Positions 53,625 to 63,042 of a stretch of 64,000 nt of DNA are shown piece after piece. Each line of letters begins with the position of its first letter. Positions within the stretch are counted from its first letter, which is position 1. The position numbers and the translations under genes were made by a program. The notes under the pieces are model-generated. The model was not told the origin of the DNA, did not search any database, and was given only the letters and a program-made list of their open reading frames with translations. The stretch comes from Halomarina halobia (GTDB taxonomy: Archaea > Halobacteriota > Halobacteria > Halobacteriales > Haloarculaceae): the NCBI RefSeq assembly GCF_029338575.1, contig NZ_CP119992.1, positions 620,001-684,000 of the forward strand, given 5' to 3'.

Positions 53625-54329
53625 TCAGGCGACCGTCCGGAGCGCGTCGAGCATCGCGTCGAGGTCGAGGTCGGTGACGGCGAGCGAGAACCCGTCGACC
53701 CGCGCGAGCGCCGGGGCGTGCTCCCACAGCGCGTCGCGGTCCATTCCGTGGAGTACGACCGCGCTCGGCGTCGGCGTGACGACGCGGAGCGCGACGAGCG
53801 GTGACTCCCCGCGGGTCACGTCGGTGAACACGAGCGCGCGGTTGGTCGACTGCCCGTAGAGGCGGTAGAACTCCTCGCTGGAGAGGCGCGTGATGGCCTC
53901 GATGGAGTTGATGACGGTGTGGCCGGCGATCGTACGCTGGGTCCCCTCGACGACCTCCTCGGCGTCGATGGCGTCGTAGAACCGCGAGATCGGGACCGTG
54001 GCGGGGTACTCCCGGAGGTCGTAGACGATGTCGCTCTCGAAGCCCGCCGAGATGACCCGCGCGAACTGGCGGACGTGGGTCCCGCCGCGCGCCTCGTCGA
54101 TGTCGAGCAACGCCTCGACGACCCGCCGGACGACGCCGATGCCGGGGCTCTGTCTGCGGCCGCTCTCGTAGTCGGAGATGACGGACGGCGAGACGTCGAG
54201 GTGGTCCGCGAGCGCCGTCTGCGCGACGTCGAAGTCGGTGCGCCACTTGCGCAGCGTTCCACCGGGATCGTCGCTCAGCACCACCTCACCGGCGATGCGC
54301 TGTGCCAGCGTGTGGCGGAGGTCGGTCAT
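53625..54329 (-). CDS. XRE-type helix-turn-helix transcriptional regulator (archaeal COG1709-like)
   Basis: 234 residues. The HTH is near 31-65: FDVAQTALADHLDVSPSVIS, then DYESGRRQSPG. A long C-terminal domain (EYPATVPISRFYDAIDAEEV onward) is shared with archaeal transcriptional regulators of this type. It probably binds DNA as a dimer; the target is unknown. It starts opposite radB, 80 bases away, so it may control that gene. Confidence 0.86.
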   Translation of the reverse strand: MTDLRHTLAQRIAGEVVLSDDPGGTLRKWRTDFDVAQTALADHLDVSPSVISDYESGRRQSPGIGVVRRVVEALLDIDEARGGTHVRQFARVISAGFESDIVYDLREYPATVPISRFYDAIDAEEVVEGTQRTIAGHTVINSIEAITRLSSEEFYRLYGQSTNRALVFTDVTRGESPLVALRVVTPTPSAVVLHGMDRDALWEHAPALARVDGFSLAVTDLDLDAMLDALRTVA

Positions 54330-54410
54330 TCGTCTCGTCCCGAGTTCCCGGACGGTAAAGCGCTGGCGTATCGAGGACGTTTTTACCCGATGTGTCCAAC
54401 GATCGACGTA

Positions 54411-55103
54411 GTGACCCACCCCATCCCCACCGGCTGTCCGCCCATCGACGACCTCCTCGGCGGCGGGTTCGAGCGCGGCACCGTGACGCAGGTGTACGGC
54501 CCGCCCGCGGCGGGGAAGACGAACCTCGCGCTCGGGGGGACCGTCGAGGCAGTCGCCGAGGGCAACCGCGCCCTCTACATCGACACCGAGGGGCTCTCGA
54601 TCGACCGCTTCGAGCAGCTGGCGCGCGCCCGCGTCGGCGAGGACGGCGTCGACGACCTCGCCTCGCGGGTGATGATCACCGAGGCGCTCGACTTCGACGA
54701 GCAGGCCGAGGCCGTCCGCGACGCGACCGAGGTCGCCTCCCAGATCGACCTGATCGTCCTCGACAGCGCGACCGGCTTCTACCGCCTCGAACGCGAGAAC
54801 GACGACGAGGGCGAGGCGCTCCGGACGGTCGTCCGCCAGGTGACCCACCTCCTGTCGCTCGCCCGGCGCTACGACCTCGCGGTCGTCATCACGAACCAGG
54901 TCTTCTCGGACCCCGAGGGGGACCGCACGCGGGCGCTCGGCGGACACACCCTCTCTCACTGGTCGGGCGCGGTCCTGCGCCTCGAACGCTTCCGCGGGGG
55001 TAACCGGCGCGCGACGCTCGAGAAGCACCGATCGAAGCCGGTCGGCGAGTCGGTCCGCTTTCGCATCGTCGAGGGCGGGATGGTGGCCGGCGGGGAGCCC
55101 TGA
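54411..55103 (+). CDS. radB: DNA repair and recombination protein RadB
   Basis: 230 residues from GTG 54411. Walker A is GPPAAGKTN (30-38) and Walker B DLIVLDSATGF. IPTGCPPIDDLLGGG is the family's N-terminal string. RadB is a RadA paralogue without the N-terminal DNA-binding domain that assists strand exchange and mediator functions. GTG 54411 is preferred to ATG 54390 because a T-rich TATA-like run (54380-54386) lies 27 bases upstream and because the family starts just before TGC. The longer form would add seven residues. Confidence 0.93.
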   Translation: MTHPIPTGCPPIDDLLGGGFERGTVTQVYGPPAAGKTNLALGGTVEAVAEGNRALYIDTEGLSIDRFEQLARARVGEDGVDDLASRVMITEALDFDEQAEAVRDATEVASQIDLIVLDSATGFYRLERENDDEGEALRTVVRQVTHLLSLARRYDLAVVITNQVFSDPEGDRTRALGGHTLSHWSGAVLRLERFRGGNRRATLEKHRSKPVGESVRFRIVEGGMVAGGEP

Positions 55104-55142
55104 TCGTGTCACGGGGGCGACCGTGACTCGGGCGAGAGAGAC

Positions 55143-55922
55143 ATGCCCGTGCGGTCCCGAGGTGAGACCGTGATCGTCGTCGCCACCGAGGACTTCGAAG
55201 TCTACCACGGCGTCGTCAACGAACTCCGCGAGCGCGGCGCGGGATTCACCACCCAGGAGCTCGACGACCCGCTCCCGCCGGACGCCCGCCTGCTGATCGT
55301 CGGTCCGGACGACGACGTCCGCGAGGCGGCGCTCGCGGGGGCGGAACGCGACGTCGCGGTCGTCCGCGCGGACCCGGCGGCCCCCCGTGCGGCGGTCGAG
55401 GAGGCGCTCGCGGTCATGCGGGGGGCCGAGGGACGCACCGTCGTCGGCATCGACCCCGGCGAGCGCCCCGGTATCGCCGTCCTCTCGGGCGACCTCGTCG
55501 TCGCGGCGTTCCAGGTACCGGCGACCGACGCGGCCGAGGTCGTCCGCCGCGAACTGGAGGAGGCGGTCGACCCGGTCGTCCGGATCGGCGACGGCGCGCG
55601 GCTGGTCGGCGCGCGCATCGTCGACGACCTCGCGGCCGACGTGCCGGTCGAACTCGTCGACGAGACGGGGACAACCCCCTACGTCGGCACCGGGGCGCGC
55701 GGGATGGGGGACGTGCTCGCCGCCGTCAACATCGCGCTGCTGCCGGGCGAGCGCGTCGAGGGACGCGAGATCGAGCCCACCGACGGCGAGATCCAGGTGA
55801 TAAAGAGCCGCTCGCGCGAGCGCAGCGAGGACAACCGCACCATCACCGAGTCGCTGGCTCGCCGGGTCGCCCGCGGGGAGTTGAGCCTCGACGAGGCGCT
55901 CGACGAGCACCGGAGGGAGTGA
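55143..55922 (+). CDS. RNase H-like fold protein of unknown function
   Basis: 259 residues. VGIDPGERPGIAVLSGD (about 99-115) is the first strand and acidic residue of an RNase H/RuvC-like fold, and AADVPVELVDETGTTPYVG follows. The N-terminal part (EDFEVYHGVVNELRERGAGF) is a receiver-like alpha/beta segment, and the C-terminal IQVIKSRSRERSEDNRTIT is basic. Archaeal relatives exist but have no proven role; a nuclease acting on nucleic-acid junctions is conceivable. It follows radB by 39 bases and may be in the same operon, suggesting a recombination-related job. Confidence 0.7.
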   Translation: MPVRSRGETVIVVATEDFEVYHGVVNELRERGAGFTTQELDDPLPPDARLLIVGPDDDVREAALAGAERDVAVVRADPAAPRAAVEEALAVMRGAEGRTVVGIDPGERPGIAVLSGDLVVAAFQVPATDAAEVVRRELEEAVDPVVRIGDGARLVGARIVDDLAADVPVELVDETGTTPYVGTGARGMGDVLAAVNIALLPGERVEGREIEPTDGEIQVIKSRSRERSEDNRTITESLARRVARGELSLDEALDEHRRE

Positions 55923-56015
55923 CGCGCCGCCGGCGGGACGGCGCGCGCGAGGTAAGGGCACCGGTGGGGTGCCACCGGATCGCACGCTTATCCTCTCGGA
56001 CGACGTGTCCACCGC

Positions 56016-56169
56016 ATGTCCGAACCGACCGACACGAACGTTGAGTTCGCACACTGGATGGACACGTCCTGGCTAACTGGACCTGCGTGACCTCGTGCTC
56101 GTCGTGCAGGACGGGGGCGGGCCGACCGCCGTCGGGCTGACGGAAGCGGCTGTCCGCGGTAGGGCCTGA
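56016..56169 (+). pseudogene. remnant of an alpha/beta hydrolase, haloalkane dehalogenase-like
   Basis: Two short frames in order: MSEPTDTNVEFAHWMDTSWL ending at a stop, and a shifted DLRDLVLVVQDGGGPTAVGL with a further stop at 56167. The second is close to the nucleophile-elbow region DLVLVVQDWGGP of haloalkane dehalogenases, with the tryptophan after the aspartate changed to glycine. The start-like N terminus is fused to it by deletion. This is a decayed gene. Confidence 0.5.
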
Positions 56170-56185
56170 CCGCGGCCGCCGTCGC

Positions 56186-56452
56186 TCACTCGGCGCTCGG
56201 CGGTCGATCGGGGCTCCGGTCGATGCGCGCGGCCGCCGTCCGCTCGTAGCGGAGGGCCAGGCGCGCGCCGCAGCGATCGCAGGTGCACAGCCGCGTGTAC
56301 TCGTCCCGGCGTTCGTCGTACAGTTCGGTGTCGGGCGTGACCGCGTCGTGGTCGCAGGCGGGCGACCCCCGGCGCGACAGGGGATCGACCGGCAGGCGGA
56401 TCGGCGTGGTCAGTGTCTCCAGCAGGACGGTGAGTGCCGCCGATAGGTTCAT
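56186..56452 (-). CDS. small protein with a C-x-C/C-x2-C zinc site
   Basis: 88 residues. A hydrophobic helix opens the protein (MNLSAALTVLLETLTTPIRL), and RLCTCDRCGARLAL in the second half could bind zinc. A basic-acidic mixture is unlike a membrane protein. It starts 23 bases from the larC stop on the same strand, so it could be cotranscribed downstream of larC. No family recognised. Confidence 0.55.
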   Translation of the reverse strand: MNLSAALTVLLETLTTPIRLPVDPLSRRGSPACDHDAVTPDTELYDERRDEYTRLCTCDRCGARLALRYERTAAARIDRSPDRPPSAE

Positions 56453-56474
56453 CCGGCGGCACTCGGTGAGGGGG

Positions 56475-57878
56475 TCACTTATGTCTTTCTCGCGACCGAA
56501 CCTGTCGGTCGGCGTCCCCGACCGCCGCCTCCGCCCGGCGCATCACCTCCCGGGTCGGGAGGCCCGTCTCCCGCGCCGCGCGCGCCGCGTCGTCGTACTC
56601 CGCGCTCGCGTCGAAGACCCGGCCCTCCTCGTCGCTGGCGACCTTCACCGACACCTCGACGGTCCGCCCGTCGATGTCGAGTTCGACCGTCTCGAAGGCG
56701 CGCCGGGCGACGAAGCGGTGTCGCACGCCCGTCTCGCGGACGCCGAGGGTGCCCGTCTCCTCGGCCAGGCGGCGCGCGACGCGGCCCGCGTCCTCGGGTT
56801 TCACGATCACCTTCACGAGGTGTCCCGGTCGGGACTTCTTCATCGTCGCGGGGAGGATCGAGACGTCGCGCGCGCCCGCCTCCGCGAGCGACTCGTGGAG
56901 GCCGCCGAGCACCTCCGGGGACGCGTCGTCGACGTTCGTCTCCAGCACGCGGATCTCGTCGCGGAGGAGACCGCCGCGCGCGCGCCCCGCGAGCGCGCGG
57001 AGCACGTTAGGGTGTTCGGGGAAGTCGTAGCCGCCCGCGCCGTACCCGACGCGCTCGACCGCGAGCGTGGGGAGGGTCTCGACGCCGGCCGCGACGTGCG
57101 CGAGGATCGCCGCGCCGGTGGGGGTCAGCAGTTCCGCCTCGACGGGACCGCCGCGCAGTTCCCAGTCGGCCTCGGCGGCGATATTCACGACCGCCGGCGT
57201 CGGAACGGGGTAGGTGCCGTGGCTCATCGACACCTCGCCGCCGCCGGTCGCGAGCGGCGTGGTCACGACGCGCTCCGGGTCGAGGTCGGCGAGCAGGAGG
57301 CAGACGCCCACCACGTCCGCGACGGCGTCGTCCGCGCCGACCTCGTGGAAGTGCGTGTCGTCGAGGTCGGTGCCGTGCACCCGCGCCTCGGCCTCCCCCA
57401 GGATCCGGAAGATCGCCCTCGCGTCGGCCTCGACCCCCGCCGGGAGACCCATCCCTTCCACGAGTTCGACGACCTCGCGATAGGTGCGAAGCGGACCGGC
57501 CCCCTCCGCGTGTTCGTGGGGGTGATCGTGGGCGTGTTCGTGGGGGTGATCGTGGGCGTGCGCGTGGTCGCGCCCCCCGTGATCGTGCTCGTCCCCGCCG
57601 TTCTCGTCGCGTTCGTGGTCGTGTCCGTGCGCGCGGTGCTCGTTCCCCTCGCCGTCGCGGGACTCGGAACCGTCCGGGTCCGCCGCGTCGTCCGTCAACC
57701 GCACGACGACGCGCGTCGCGAGGATGCCGTTCTTCTCGATCTCGCGCACGTCGTACTCGACGGGGAGGGCGTCCTCGACGGGGGCGAGGGCGTCGCGGTC
57801 GGCCCCGGCGGCGAGGAGCGACGCGAGGAGCATGTCGCCGCTCGCGCCCATGCGCCCGTCGAACGCGATGGTGTCCAT
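56475..57878 (-). CDS. larC: nickel pincer cofactor biosynthesis protein LarC
   Basis: 467 residues. The start MDTIAFDGRMGASGDMLLAS is characteristic. EADARAIFRILGEAEARVHG, HFHEVGADDAVADVVGVC, GGGEVSMSHGTYPVPTPAV and LETNVDDASPEVLGGL are conserved. LarC inserts nickel into the pincer cofactor of LarA-type racemases. A His/Asp/Glu-rich insert (about 82-125) could gather nickel. larB, larE and larA are not in the window. Archaeal LarC proteins often occur without the rest of the operon close by. Confidence 0.93.
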   Translation of the reverse strand: MDTIAFDGRMGASGDMLLASLLAAGADRDALAPVEDALPVEYDVREIEKNGILATRVVVRLTDDAADPDGSESRDGEGNEHRAHGHDHERDENGGDEHDHGGRDHAHAHDHPHEHAHDHPHEHAEGAGPLRTYREVVELVEGMGLPAGVEADARAIFRILGEAEARVHGTDLDDTHFHEVGADDAVADVVGVCLLLADLDPERVVTTPLATGGGEVSMSHGTYPVPTPAVVNIAAEADWELRGGPVEAELLTPTGAAILAHVAAGVETLPTLAVERVGYGAGGYDFPEHPNVLRALAGRARGGLLRDEIRVLETNVDDASPEVLGGLHESLAEAGARDVSILPATMKKSRPGHLVKVIVKPEDAGRVARRLAEETGTLGVRETGVRHRFVARRAFETVELDIDGRTVEVSVKVASDEEGRVFDASAEYDDAARAARETGLPTREVMRRAEAAVGDADRQVRSRERHK

Positions 57879-58008
57879 GGTACCCGGTCGGCGGGGAGCG
57901 CGAAAAAAGCGCGTGGTCGGCGCTCGACCCGTCGAAACGCCAACCCGTGACTGTGACGAGCAAAAGGGATATACCCGGTCGAACCCGACCTACGGGTAAC
58001 CCCGCAAT

Positions 58009-60228
58009 ATGAACGAAGTGCAACTGGAGGTGGCGAAGGCGTACCCCAACGACTCGGGGCGCGGCATCGCCCGCCTCGACCCGGACACGCTGCTACACCT
58101 GAAGTTGAGTCCAGGTGATATCATCGAGATCGAGGGGGGCGACCGGACCGCCGCGAAGGTCTGGCGCGCCGACAGACAGGACTGGAACACCGACACCGTT
58201 CGCATCGACGGGTTCACCCGCCAGAACGCCGACGTGGGTATCGGCGAGCGGGTGACCATCCGCAAGGCGGAGGCCAAGAAGGCGAACAAACTGGTGCTCG
58301 CGCCGCCCGAGGAGGCGAGCGTGCAGTTCGGCAGCGACGCCGCCGGGATGGTGAAGCGCCAGATCTTAAAGCGCCCCGTCGTCGAGCGCGACATCGTGCC
58401 CGTGATGTCGAGCACGAACCACCCGTTCATGCGCTCGCCGGGCCAGGCCATCCCGCTCATCGCCGTCGAGACCGAACCCGAGGGCGTCGTACTCATCACC
58501 GAGGATACCGAAGTGGAACTCCGCGAAGAGCCCATCTCCGGCTTCGAGAAGACCGGCGGCGGCATCACTTACGAGGACATCGGTGGCCTGCAGGGCGAGA
58601 TCCAGCGCGTCCGCGAGATGGTCGAGCTCCCGATGAAACACCCGCAGATCTTCAAGAAGCTCGGCATCGAGCCGCCCCAGGGCGTGCTGCTGCACGGGCC
58701 GCCCGGTACCGGTAAGACGCTGCTGGCGAAAGCCGTCGCCAACGAGACCTCGGCGAGCTTCTTCTCCATCGCCGGGCCCGAGATCATCTCCAAGTACTAC
58801 GGCGAGTCGGAACAGCAGCTGCGCGAGATCTTCGAGGACGCGAGCGAGGAGTCGCCCTCCATCATCTTCATCGACGAACTCGACTCCATCGCGCCCAAGC
58901 GCGAGGACGTGACCGGCGAGGTCGAGCGGCGCGTCGTCGCTCAGCTCCTGACGATGATGGACGGCCTCGAATCGCGCGGGCAGGTCATCGTCATCGCCGC
59001 CACGAACCGCGTCGACAGCGTCGATCCCGCGCTGCGCCGGCCCGGCCGGTTCGACCGCGAGATCGAGATCGGCGTCCCCGACGAGACGGGCCGCAAGGAG
59101 ATCCTCCAGATCCACACCCGCGGGATGCCGCTGTCCGACGACGTGAGCCTCGCCCACCTCGCCGACGAGACCCACGGCTTCGTCGGGGCGGACATCGAGT
59201 CGCTGACGAAGGAGGCGGCGATGAAGGCCCTCCGGCGGTACCTCCCCGAGATCGACCTCGACGAGGAGGACATCCCGCCGAGCCTCATCGACAAGATGAT
59301 CATCAAGCGGGACGACTTCCGCGGCGCGCTCGCGGAGGTCGACCCGAGCGCCATGCGGGAGGTGCTCGTCGAACTCCCGAAGATGACCTGGGACGACGTC
59401 GGCGGCCTCGCCGACGCGAAACAGCAGGTCCAGGAGTCCGTCGAGTGGCCGATGAACAACCCCGAGCGCTTCGAGCGCATGGGGATCGCCCCGCCGTCGG
59501 GCGTGCTGCTGTACGGCCCGCCGGGGACGGGTAAGACGCTGATGGCGAAGGCCGTCGCCAACGAGACGAACGCGAACTTCATCTCGGTGCGCGGCCCGCA
59601 GCTACTCTCGAAGTGGGTCGGCGAGTCCGAAAAGGCCATCCGCCAGACGTTCCGCAAGGCGCGGCAGGTCTCGCCGACGGTCGTGTTCTTCGACGAGCTC
59701 GACTCGCTCGCGCCCGGCCGCGGCGGCGACGTCGGCTCGAACGTCTCCGAGCGCGTCGTCAACCAGCTGCTCACCGAGCTCGACGGGCTGGAGGAGATGG
59801 AGAACGTGATGGTCATCGGCGCGACCAACCGCCCGGACATGATCGACCCGGCGCTCATCCGCTCGGGTCGCTTCGACCGCCTCGTCTTCATCGGCGAGCC
59901 GGAACTCGAGGGGCGCGAGCAGATCCTGCGCATCCACACGCGCGACACGCCGCTCGCGCCCGACGTGAGCCTGCGCGAACTCGCCGAACTGACGGGCGGG
60001 TACGTCGGCTCCGACCTGGAGAGCATCTGCCGCGAGGCGGCCATCGAGGCGCTCCGCGAGGACCACGACGCGGACGAGGTCGAGATGCGCCACTTCCGCC
60101 AGGCGATGGAGTCGGTCCGGCCGACCATCTCCGAGGACATCCGCTCGTACTACGAGGACATCGAGGACCAGTTCCGCGGCGGCCAGCGCACCCCGGAGCG
60201 ACAGAGCGGCCGCATCGGCTTCCAATAA
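58009..60228 (+). CDS. cdc48: CDC48/VAT-type AAA+ ATPase
   Basis: 739 residues. An N domain (1-190, double-psi barrel beginning [19 protein letters not shown]) is followed by two AAA+ domains. Walker A motifs are GPPGTGKT at 230-237 and 503-510; Walker B motifs are [12 protein letters not shown] and [12 protein letters not shown]; arginine fingers are in RRPGRFDRE and RSGRFDRL. A hexameric unfoldase that feeds proteins to the proteasome, as in archaeal VAT. It ends at 60228, directly followed by a composite repeat. Haloarchaea have several paralogues, so I give the generic symbol. Confidence 0.96.
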   Translation: MNEVQLEVAKAYPNDSGRGIARLDPDTLLHLKLSPGDIIEIEGGDRTAAKVWRADRQDWNTDTVRIDGFTRQNADVGIGERVTIRKAEAKKANKLVLAPPEEASVQFGSDAAGMVKRQILKRPVVERDIVPVMSSTNHPFMRSPGQAIPLIAVETEPEGVVLITEDTEVELREEPISGFEKTGGGITYEDIGGLQGEIQRVREMVELPMKHPQIFKKLGIEPPQGVLLHGPPGTGKTLLAKAVANETSASFFSIAGPEIISKYYGESEQQLREIFEDASEESPSIIFIDELDSIAPKREDVTGEVERRVVAQLLTMMDGLESRGQVIVIAATNRVDSVDPALRRPGRFDREIEIGVPDETGRKEILQIHTRGMPLSDDVSLAHLADETHGFVGADIESLTKEAAMKALRRYLPEIDLDEEDIPPSLIDKMIIKRDDFRGALAEVDPSAMREVLVELPKMTWDDVGGLADAKQQVQESVEWPMNNPERFERMGIAPPSGVLLYGPPGTGKTLMAKAVANETNANFISVRGPQLLSKWVGESEKAIRQTFRKARQVSPTVVFFDELDSLAPGRGGDVGSNVSERVVNQLLTELDGLEEMENVMVIGATNRPDMIDPALIRSGRFDRLVFIGEPELEGREQILRIHTRDTPLAPDVSLRELAELTGGYVGSDLESICREAAIEALREDHDADEVEMRHFRQAMESVRPTISEDIRSYYEDIEDQFRGGQRTPERQSGRIGFQ

Positions 60229-60303
60229 GAACCCAGCTTTTAACTGCCACCTTTCGCCGCGCGGGGTCCGAAGGACCCCCGCTGGCAAAATCTGGACCAA
60301 AAG
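60228..60303 (+). repeat. composite inverted repeat, left copy
   Basis: Begins with the last base of the cdc48 stop (AGAACCCAGC), then TTTAACTGCCACCTTT, a GC-rich hairpin (stem GCGGGGTCC/GGACC), and TGGCAAAATCTGGACCAAAAG. The inverted counterpart is at 61975-62070. The first 27 bases match in 25 positions. Confidence 0.7.
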
Positions 60304-60479
60304 CCCGCGTCACCCCCTCAGTCGCTTCGCTCCTTCGGGGGTTCCGTCGGTCCGCTCGCTCCCTGCGGTCGCTCGCGGAACGGCGCGCTCGTGCGACGGT
60401 GGACGAACGGCCGATGGCGTCGGACGCTGAGTCTCAGTAACGCTTCTGTCGCGAAGCTCGGTGTCTCGCCGGACGTTCG

Positions 60480-61502
60480 ATGGACCGGCGTTGCCGCGAC
60501 ACCACGCTCGTTCTCCGTGCGCTCGCCTACTTCGACGCGCTTCAGCGAGTTCGTGGTCAGTCCACTCGTACCGGCCGTGACCGACGGTCTCGGGACGACG
60601 ACGAGCGTCCTCGGCGTCGGGTTCACTGCGATGACCGCCGGGTACGCCCTCGTACAGTTGCCGAGCGGGATGCTCGGGGACCGTGTCGGCGAGCGTCGCG
60701 TCGTCCTCGGATCGCTGGCCGCCACCGCGGTCGGCAGCCTGGGGTTGGCGCTGGCTCCGAGTCCGATCACGTTCGTCCTCGCCATGACCCTCCTCGGTTT
60801 CGCGACCGGCCTCTACTACACCCCGGCGACGACCCTTCTGACGAATCTCCACGCGGAGACGGGGAGAGCGATCGGCGTCCATCGGCTCGGCGGGCAGGCG
60901 GTCGGCCTCACCGCCCCGACGTCGCCGCGCTCGTCGAGTTGCTCTCCCGCCGCGACCTCGCGGTCGCGACCGTGATCGCGTCGCTCGGCCAGTTCGCCGA
61001 CGTGGCGACCTTCTCGTTCCTGCTCGCAGTGCTGGAGGAGCACCACGGATTCGCGCCGACGACCGCGGGCGCGCTGTTCGCCCTCTACTTCGCGGTGCTG
61101 ACCGTCGGCCAGCCCGCGGTCGGGTGGCTCTCCGACGAGATCGGACGCGGCGCGACGACGGTCTCGGCGCTCGCCGCCGGAGCGTTCGGGTACGCGCTGC
61201 TGGCGGTCCGGACGGATCTCGTCGCCGCGACGCTCGCGACCTGCTTCGTCGGCGTCGGAATGACGTGGAGCCCGCCGGTCCAGTCCCGCATCGTCGACGG
61301 CCTCAGCGTGGACGAACGGGGCGTCGGGTTCGGTCTCGTCCGTACCGTCTACATCCTCGTCGGGTCGCTCGGCGGGGTCGTCGTCGGGAGCGTCGCGACG
61401 CGAGCCGGCTGGTCGGCGGCCCTCTCCCTGCTGACCGGCTGCGTCGCTCTCGGGGCGCTCCTGGTAGTCGTACAGGGGACGGTGGCGAGCCGCGCAGAGT
61501 GA
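60480..61502 (+). pseudogene. decayed major facilitator superfamily transporter
   Basis: Read in pieces: N terminus DTTLVLRALAYF in one frame, then a shift to FSEFVVSPLVPAVTDGLG through GYALVQLPSGMLGDRVGERR and on to about residue 125. An internal deletion with frame change follows near 60905-60930. The second half continues as RRDLAVATVIASLGQFADV through GRGATTVSALAAGAFGYA to the stop at 61500. Several helices in the middle are missing, so the protein cannot be functional. It lies inside an inverted composite repeat. Confidence 0.75.
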
Positions 61503-62068
61503 GGTCTCGACTCGACACCGCACTCCCTGCGTGCGCTGGACGACACCCTGGCGTGCAGGCGACGCCGCGACGGGGCGGGGGTCGCGGGGGTGTGGCGTCG
61601 CGCACCCGCGAGTGAGCGCCGCAGGCGCGAACGAGCGGCCGCGCCGAACGACCGCAGGGAGTGAGGCGCGGTTTTGGTCCAGGTTTTGCCAGGGAGCGAG
61701 CGCAGCGAGCGACCGCGGCAAAACGTGGGCGTGCAGGCGACGCCGCGGCGGGGTGTCCGGTTCGCGGGGCGTGGCGTCGCACAACCGCGAGCACCCCGCG
61801 ACGATCCTCACGTCACGGAGGTCTCTGGTCCCGTTCTCGGTTATAAAAGTACGGACCGGCAAGACCACCCTACCGACCTGAACACCACCGATAGCACCAG
61901 CGCGGCACCCGCGAGCGAGTGAAACGAGCGAGCGGACCGACGAACCCCCTCGCTTCGCTCGGGGGTGAGGAGGGTTTTGGTCCAGCTTTTGCCAGCGAGC
62001 CGCCAGCGAGCGCGAAGCGTGTCGCTGGCGCGCGAGCGCAGCAAAAGGTGGCAGTTAAATGGTGGGTT
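61503..62068. repeat. repeat-rich spacer without a gene
   Basis: A direct repeat of about 62 bases occurs at 61551-61612 and 61729-61791 (GCGTGCAGGCGACGCCGCG, then CGGGG, then GTGGCGTCGC). An isolated copy of TTTTGGTCCAGGTTTTGCCA lies at 61672-61691 between them. A/T-rich sequence at 61840-61885 could be a promoter remnant. Runs of GAGCGAG fill the rest. Confidence 0.6.
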
Positions 62069-62070
62069 CT
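61975..62070 (-). repeat. composite inverted repeat, right copy
   Basis: Reads on the plus strand TTTTGGTCCAGCTTTTGCCA, then a hairpin of about 40 bases, then AAAGGTGGCAGTTAAATGGT and GGGTTCT, reaching the stop codon of phoU. It mirrors 60228-60303. Confidence 0.7.
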
Positions 62071-62746
62071 AGTAGATCAGTTCGTCGCTGTTCTCGACCA
62101 TGTAGAGGGTGCGCGCGGCGATGTTGACGGCGTGGTCGCCGACGCGTTCGAGGTCGCGCACGGTCAGCAGGAGGCGAGAGACGTCCTGCATGAGCGCCTC
62201 GATCTCCTCGTCGTCCCCCTCCACGAACTCCGTCTCGATCAGGTCCCGCACGACGATCTCGGAGGCGCGCTCGCAGAGGCGGTCGAGGTCGTCGTCGCGC
62301 TCGGCGATGTCGAAACAGGCGTCCGCGTCCTCCGACTCGTAGGCGTTCATGGCGTCCTCGATCATCTCCAGGGTCACCTGACCGATCCCCTGGATGTCGA
62401 CGTCGGGATAGACGTCGCGTTTCGCGTCGAGGGTGTAGGTCCCGAGGTTGGTCGCGAGGTCGGCGATGCGTTCGAGATCGGTGATGATCTTGAACGAGGC
62501 GGCGATGAAGCGGAGGTCGCCCGCGACGGGTTGTTGCAGCGCGAGGAGGTCGATGCACTGACTCTCAAGATCGAGGTAGAGTTCGTTGACCTCATCGTCG
62601 CCCTGGATCACCTCCATCGCGAGGTCGCGGTCCTTCCCCTCGAGGGCGGACAGTCCCATCCGGAGACGCTCGGAGACGACTTCGCTCATGTAGAGCACGT
62701 CCTCGCGGAGCGAGGACAGCTTCTCTTGGTATCCCTGTCGTGCCAT
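62069..62746 (-). CDS. phoU: phosphate signalling complex protein PhoU
   Basis: 225 residues. Two three-helix PhoU domains: DLAMEVIQGDDEVNELYLDLE and RFIAASFKIITDLERIADLA in the first, and IGQVTLEMIEDAMNAYESED and VRDLERVGDHAVNIAART in the second. The E/D-x-x-x-D metal-binding pattern is present in both. PhoU represses phosphate uptake through PstSCAB and kinase. It is divergent from the AbrB-PhoU gene at 63043. The 296-base space carries both promoters. Confidence 0.95.
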   Translation of the reverse strand: MARQGYQEKLSSLREDVLYMSEVVSERLRMGLSALEGKDRDLAMEVIQGDDEVNELYLDLESQCIDLLALQQPVAGDLRFIAASFKIITDLERIADLATNLGTYTLDAKRDVYPDVDIQGIGQVTLEMIEDAMNAYESEDADACFDIAERDDDLDRLCERASEIVVRDLIETEFVEGDDEEIEALMQDVSRLLLTVRDLERVGDHAVNIAARTLYMVENSDELIY

Positions 62747-62991
62747 TAGCGGATCACCACGGACGTGTCGTTCATATACCTGTGGGCGCGCTCACGAAAT
62801 AAATATGCTTGCGTTCACATCACGACCGAGACGTGTGGGTACGTATGTCATCATATTACTCGATTCCCGCTGCTGATCGCGCGAGCGACCGGTTTCGAGC
62901 TCGACGCGACGTCGCCGGACGTCGAACCGGAGTCGTCGGTACTTCCGGCGAGGTATCCCCTGGTGACATGTCGGAACTGTAGACCGCCACT

Positions 62992-63000
62992 CGATATATA
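62992..63000 (+). promoter_or_regulatory. TATA box of the AbrB-PhoU gene
   Basis: GATATATAG lies about 43-51 bases before ATG 63043, so the transcript would begin near 63022 and exclude an earlier in-frame ATG at 63016. This decides the start. Confidence 0.5.
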
Positions 63001-63042
63001 GAAATGGATTGATTTATGGCCCGTCGCTCTCGACAGCGGAAC

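Noticed and set aside
57520..57610. His-rich codon repeat on the plus strand as a membrane protein
   Set aside because: Plus-strand hydrophobic frame is the shadow of the His/Asp insert of LarC on the minus strand.
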